Shown here: in pieces, positions 60,101 through 64,000 of the stretch | Position numbering within the stretch: position 1 is the stretch's first letter | Layout of the letters: every line of letters begins with the position of its first letter | DNA from: Anseranas semipalmata | Taxonomy: Eukaryota; Chordata; Aves; Anseriformes; Anseranatidae | Reading direction: 5' to 3' | Length of the DNA: 64,000 bases | Assembly (NCBI GenBank): GCA_013399115.1 | Contig: VXAA01001109.1 | Location: forward strand, 1-64,000 | Made by a program: the position numbers and the translations under genes | Notes under the pieces: generated by a model | What the model saw: only the letters and a program-made list of their open reading frames with translations | Database searches by the model: none | Told to the model about the DNA's origin: nothing

Positions 60101-61380
60101 TGCGAGGGAACGTGAGTGCCACGGCCCTAACGCAGCCCCTGCCCCTCTGCAGGGCAGGAGCTGGCTCAGCCATCAGCAACAGCACCACAGGGATGCTGCG
60201 GATGGCACCCACCTTGCTTATCACCGGGGCTGCTCCCAGCCCAAATTCCCCCCCTTCCAGTGGCTGCCGACAGCCTTATCTCCTTCATCCTGACAGCAGT
60301 GCTTACCGGGAGTGGCCGCTTTGCCCAGATAAATAGCTTAATTAAGTTTCTATTGACTCAGGCAAACACGCTCCTCCGGCAGTGCTCGGAGAGAAGCGCA
60401 GAGCCCCGGGGAGCGGATCCTGCACCCCAGCAGCAGAGCCGGGCTGGGAGCTGCAGACGGGTGGGTTAGAGAGGTCTGGCCCATCCCGGGCAGATCCAGC
60501 CCGAGGAGGGGCTGCTGGTCCCCTCGCAGGAGCATCCCTCAAGCAAATCCCAGCCCACATCCCTAGGAGAAACACAGGGAGGGTGAGACCATAGCAGAAG
60601 GGCAAATCCAGAGAAAAAAAATAATAATAAATCAAAATAATCAAGAGCCTGCTAGACAGCAGGGCTGGAAATCGCAGTGCAAACACCAAATACATCTGCG
60701 AGACGCAGAGAAAAATTTTAATCTTCAAAATTGGCAAAAGATTTGAGATAGCTGGAGAACAATCATCCATTCCCTTCATGCCTGCAGGAGCTGACAAACT
60801 TCGCATAAACCATTTTCCTTCCCTCTGATCTGGCAAAGCTGCCCCCAACCAGTGGAAGAGACCAGCACCTGGCCCCAAACCCAGACCCCATATAAGCGAT
60901 ATTAATTGAGCAGAGAGTGCTAGGACGGGGCAATGCAGTAGGAAAGGGTTCAAGCTGTGCCTGCCCTGAGCTTGGTTTCTGATTTCTGGTGCGAGGAAGC
61001 TGCAGCCCCACACTGGGACCCGGGACTACTTTATGATCGGGAGAGAGCATCCCTCATGCAGGGAATGCATTTCTCTGCCAGGTTAAAGGCCATCTGCATG
61101 AAGTGGGGAGGGGATTAAAACCAGCACCCTCCTGCTGCTGAGCCCCCCAGGACGGCATCGCCCTGAGATGCACACCAGCCTGGGATGATGTTGGAATATT
61201 AATGCAGAGGAGGACGGCATCTGCCTCAGCCAGGCACCGGCTCTGCGCGGGAGAGAGATACCAGGAGCTCAATTTGTGTTTGCCTGAGCCAAGATGAAAA
61301 TCTAATTAAACATGGTGTCGGGGCTTGGAGAAGCCGGGGATGGGGCTGGAATATAAAGCGTGGCTGCTACCCGCAGATCA
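57131..61380. other. Non-coding DNA; small AT islands
   Basis: No gene supported. An (AAT)-rich patch lies at about 60615-60640. Short TTAATT-rich islands at about 60325-60360 and 61255-61320 resemble enhancer cores. A 223-codon minus frame (60342-61013) lacks domains and is overlapped by antisense frames. Confidence 0.45.
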
Positions 61381-61383
61381 GAG

Positions 61384-61493
61384 GGCAATATTAATAAACC
61401 CACAGAGGGAGACCAGAGGATCAGCTGGTAATATTGATAAATGTAAAGCAAAGACAAAGCAGCCAGGGAATATTGGATGGTAATGCTGATAAA
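61384..61493 (+). repeat. Three degenerate GGTAATATTGATAAA units
   Basis: GGCAATATTAATAAA (61384), GGTAATATTGATAA (61427) and GGTAATGCTGATAAA (61479) recur at 43- and 52-base spacing; an outlying GGAATATTAATG lies near 61193. Two units contain GATAA, so this may be a GATA-type homotypic cluster. Confidence 0.5.
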
Positions 61494-63400
61494 AGCGCTA
61501 CAGGGACTGCCTCGAGAACAGGCTGCTGATAGCCCTGCCCGCTTCCCAGGGTGGGGGACAGCACTGGACATCCAGCATCCCGAAGAGCCCTGCAGCTCTG
61601 CATAGTGGGGATTTCGGCCTGCCTTTAGGCAGGGCTGGGGCTAAAGGAGGAGTCGAGGGCAGAGGGCTCCACCTCGGCTGCTGCTGCCCTGCGTGCCCAG
61701 AGCCTCCTCGCCTTGCCCCATTGCCTGTAATCTCTCACCTGATCCTGGGTGTGTGAGAGGGAGGTTTGCTCTCTCCCACTCTCAGCGATGCTCAGGGATG
61801 CAGGGGACAGCATGTGACGCTGTAACGGGTCGCTCCTTGGGGCTGTGTGCATTAAGGGGGAAGAGCACTAAGCTCCTGCATCCCGATGGGGACGGAGCAG
61901 GGAAAGGGGCCTCAGCTTTCATGGCAGGGACGGTGATCTCTCGATCACTCCTGACATTTTTCACAGCCCTTCTTGGTCTCCTTAGGAGGAGCAATTGAAG
62001 CTGTACCGAAAGCACCAGACAGAAATTCAGCACAAGTCTGCCTCTCCAGGCTGCAAGGGACCTTCCACACCCGCTGCCCAAACTTGCCCCGTGATGTCCT
62101 GGGCACCCCATTACTCCCATTTTGCAGCAGGGAAGAGCGAGGCAGGGAGCACTGGCGGAGAGCAGGGGCTGCTCAGAGCCACCCCACCCAGACACACCTC
62201 AGCTCCCCAGCACCCGGCCCCTGCCTGTTCACAGGGCTCCTGGGGAGGGACAGCGGCCACCAGTGACCCGAGTGTCCCTGAAGCCACTCCTGGGGACACC
62301 AAGCACACAGAGCCGTGCTCTGACCGCCCCCTCCTGCCTCCTCTCCAGCAGCACGCCCCAGCCGGGTGATCAGGAAGAGCCACTGAGTGCATTTTGAATC
62401 AAAACCCGCGCGTTTCAGAGCTACCACAGTGATGACTTAAACATGAAGTCAAAGCCAGTAACAGTGCTGCCAGAGCCGCAGCGCTAACCCCAATCGATAG
62501 CTCACTGATGGGCTGCGACGTGCCCACAGCCAGAGCTCCTGCAGGCACAGTGCTCCCCCCACCTGGGGAAAAGGGGGTCTTCAAAACACTGGAAATGCCC
62601 TGGTTTGGGGCCCATTGCAGCCAGGGCATCTTCTTGGTGCCCACCCAGCTCTCAGCTCAGTTCCTACAGCCACGGAGGCACCAGGGAGCCCAAACCACTC
62701 CCAAGAAGTCCAAACTCTCCCCACCTCCTTGAAAAGCATTTCGCCCTGCCGAGGGACACCTGTGTGACCCCCGGGACACCTGTGTGACCCCCAGCCCCAC
62801 CAGCACAGCTGAGCCACCCACATCATGCTGGGGATGCTGGGGCTCAGGGCTCCCACGCACGTCGATGTTCCTCAGCCCCAGGGAGCTGCTGCCCCAGCGA
62901 GCACCCCGCTCCCACACAGCCCTGACATCCCTGACCCGCAAGCACCTCGATTAGCTCCTCCAGCATCACTTAGCTACACAAATGCCTCGGTCACGGCTGA
63001 ACAAGCTCATATTTGCTGGTCATTTCCCTCTAATTCAGCACGACTCGATTCCCCTGTAGTACAGGTGCAAGTGGGTGCGTTGGTTCCCTCCTCTTTCCCG
63101 CAGGGCTTAATCAAGCATGGAGCAAAGCTTGATTGGAGCTCCTTAATGACTCCGTACCCCCTCCCACAGGCAAGAGGAAAGCAGCCAGCAAGGGAGGTGC
63201 TTGTGGCCTTCATCTGCCTCCTGGTTATCGAGAGGGCTGAGCAGGAAAGCTGGCACCCCGAGCCAAGGGTGCTGCACTGCGCCGAGCACGGACCAAACGC
63301 ACCGAGGCGTGCAAGGCTGATGCATCCTCCCACAGAGCAACTGGCCCCTCATATCTGTCATTGCAGAGAGGCTGGGGGGACACAGAGGGACCTGGGAGCA
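61494..63400. other. GC-rich flank of the right-edge gene
   Basis: No gene supported before the proposed 3' end. It contains the 20-base tandem at 62753-62792. Frames of up to 196 codons are chance-like. Confidence 0.45.
62753..62792 (+). repeat. Perfect 20-base tandem duplication
   Basis: Two identical adjacent copies of GGGACACCTGTGTGACCCCC, with no divergence, so likely recent. Confidence 0.9.
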
Positions 63401-63674
63401 TGGGGACAGCAGTGATGGTCAAGGGAAAGGGGGCAGAGGATGGGCAGGAGCAGCCCCTCCGTCCCGGCCCCGCAGCGGGATAACCGGAGGCCAGCGATGC
63501 TGGAGGAGGGCTCGGCAGAGATGGCCTATTTTTTCTCTCCCGTTCTCCCCTCGTCACCTCGCCGCTGCTGCACCAGCACCGCCACCTCGTGGCACAGCCG
63601 CCGGGGAGGCTGGAGGCTGTGCGGCACCGCACGCCGCGCAGTCCTGGATGTGGCACCTGGACACAGCACACGCA

Positions 63675-63928
63675 GCCGCGCCAGTGCACGCAGCCTTTTA
63701 TTTCCTGGGGAGACACATCTGGGCGAATCGGCTCTAAAGAGGTGGCAAAAAGGTTCAAATGCAGCTGGGAAAGGGGAGCGGAGAGAGAGCGCCAACCTGC
63801 AGGCAGAAGCGGAGAGCAGTAAGGGAGGAGGCAGCAGCAGCTGGGGCAGGGGCCCGGGGGCTGCTTTGGTGGCAGAGCCCAGGGAGAGCGGGGGGAAGCG
63901 AGCGATGGGCCCGGGGCTCTCGTACCTC
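63675..63928 (-). other. Putative short 3' UTR of the right-edge gene
   Basis: This is the interval between the proposed TAG and the polyadenylation signal on the minus strand. It is about 250 bases, GC-rich, and contains no competing AATAAA. Its status depends wholly on the right-edge open frame being a real terminal exon; if that call fails, this is simply the flank of a CpG island. Confidence 0.35.
63697..63702 (-). promoter_or_regulatory. Polyadenylation signal AATAAA (minus strand)
   Basis: Plus-strand TTTATT reads AATAAA on the minus strand, about 230 bases after the proposed stop. About 25-40 bases further along the minus strand comes a GT-rich segment (63673-63659, GCGTGTGCTGTGTCC), the usual downstream element. 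Cleavage would fall near 63675-63690. The signal and GT element at the right spacing, in otherwise GC-rich DNA, are the main independent support for a gene end here. Confidence 0.45.
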
Positions 63929-64000
63929 CTAGTCCTCGATGGGAAGCGGGAGCTGCATGTCAATGTCCGATGTGAAGTCCGTCACGGTGTCCGTCACGGT
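63929..64000 (-). CDS. Probable C-terminal end of a protein-coding gene (5' part outside window)
   Basis: Read on the minus strand from the window edge, one frame is open for 23 codons and then meets TAG at 63931-63929; both other frames hit stops. The peptide ends ...DIDMQLPLPIED and starts with a TVTD-TVTD doublet made by a tandem 12-base unit. Third positions are mostly G or C (about 19 of 23), as expected for a bird coding exon. A minus-strand AATAAA and GT-rich DNA follow about 230 bases downstream, consistent with a last exon. I do not recognise the protein. The acidic, hydroxyl-rich tail has no visible domain or motif. Alternatives: a non-coding first exon in a CpG island (a GTACGA donor-like site lies just past the stop), or a chance frame. 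Confidence 0.42.
   Translation of the reverse strand, partial: TVTDTVTDFTSDIDMQLPLPIED

Larger units (their letters stand above)
63400..64000. promoter_or_regulatory. CpG-rich segment at right edge
   Basis: CpG dinucleotides are frequent through this segment (for example around 63450-63480, 63530-63690 and 63885-64000), well above most of the window. It overlaps the proposed last exon and 3' UTR. It may be a genic CpG island continuing beyond the window. I see no TATA box or initiator that would make it a promoter by itself. Confidence 0.5.

Noticed and set aside
60342..61013. 223-codon minus-strand frame with hydrophobic stretch as a membrane protein
   Set aside because: The hydrophobic stretch comes from AT-rich DNA at 60590-60640; no start or splice context and no family resemblance.
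1..64000. Bacterial, phage, CRISPR or viral content
   Set aside because: No ribosome-binding-site-led gene series, repeat-spacer arrays, or viral or LTR structures seen; CR1 and ancient amniote repeats indicate vertebrate nuclear DNA.

Overview
This looks like a 64 kb stretch of vertebrate nuclear DNA, most likely from a bird. It is almost entirely non-coding, with one probable gene end at the right edge. Four things point this way: a clear CR1 LINE fragment (about 3619-3860, minus strand), several very old amniote-type interspersed-repeat relics, low overall repeat density, and short AT-rich islands alternating with GC-rich, CpG-bearing DNA. There are no operons, ribosome-binding-site-led genes, CRISPR arrays, rRNA or recognisable tRNA genes. 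The many open frames of 60-280 codons are nearly all chance frames in GC-rich DNA: proline/serine/arginine-rich, overlapped by equally long antisense frames, and without any domain I recognise.

Right edge (63.4-64.0 kb): CpG-rich DNA with a minus-strand open frame that enters from beyond the window and stops at a TAG. A minus-strand AATAAA and GT-rich DNA follow about 230 bases downstream. I read this as the 3' end of a protein-coding gene whose body lies to the right; I cannot name it. Left edge (1-430): ambiguous. It could hold a plus-strand 3' UTR with AATAAA at 424-429, or a minus-strand start codon at 70.

Between the edges: 0.4-5 kb is mixed GC with a CpG-rich patch, a candidate exon (2542-2715), CR1 and old repeats. 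From 5-12.6 kb there are several AT-rich islands of the kind that are often conserved enhancers. At 12.6-12.8 kb there is a cluster of degenerate TAATGCAGTC/TGCAAAT units. From 13-16 kb the DNA is GC-rich with two splice-flanked candidate exons. From 16.2-20 kb it is AT-richer and carries ancient repeat relics. From 20-37 kb AT-rich islands alternate with simple repeats, a Z-DNA-prone ACATGTGCAC block, a G15 run and a CpG patch at 28.85-29.1 kb. From 37-48 kb there are short perfect tandem duplications, a degenerate tandem array at 44.35-44.6 kb, a strong minus-strand candidate exon (45992-46067), a protein-like open frame (46784-47146) and a G-rich/hairpin cluster (47366-47440). From 48-63 kb it is GC-rich intergenic-type DNA with a G-run cluster (51.83-51.95 kb), an AT-rich island (55.05-55.9 kb), an inverted-repeat element (57.0-57.1 kb) and a small GATAA-type repeat cluster (61.38-61.5 kb).

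The overall picture is a gene desert or a very long intron/flank with putative regulatory islands. I did not find a convincing new biological system. The observations most worth checking are the right-edge gene end, the splice-flanked candidate exons, and the degenerate repeat clusters at 12.6, 44.4 and 61.4 kb.
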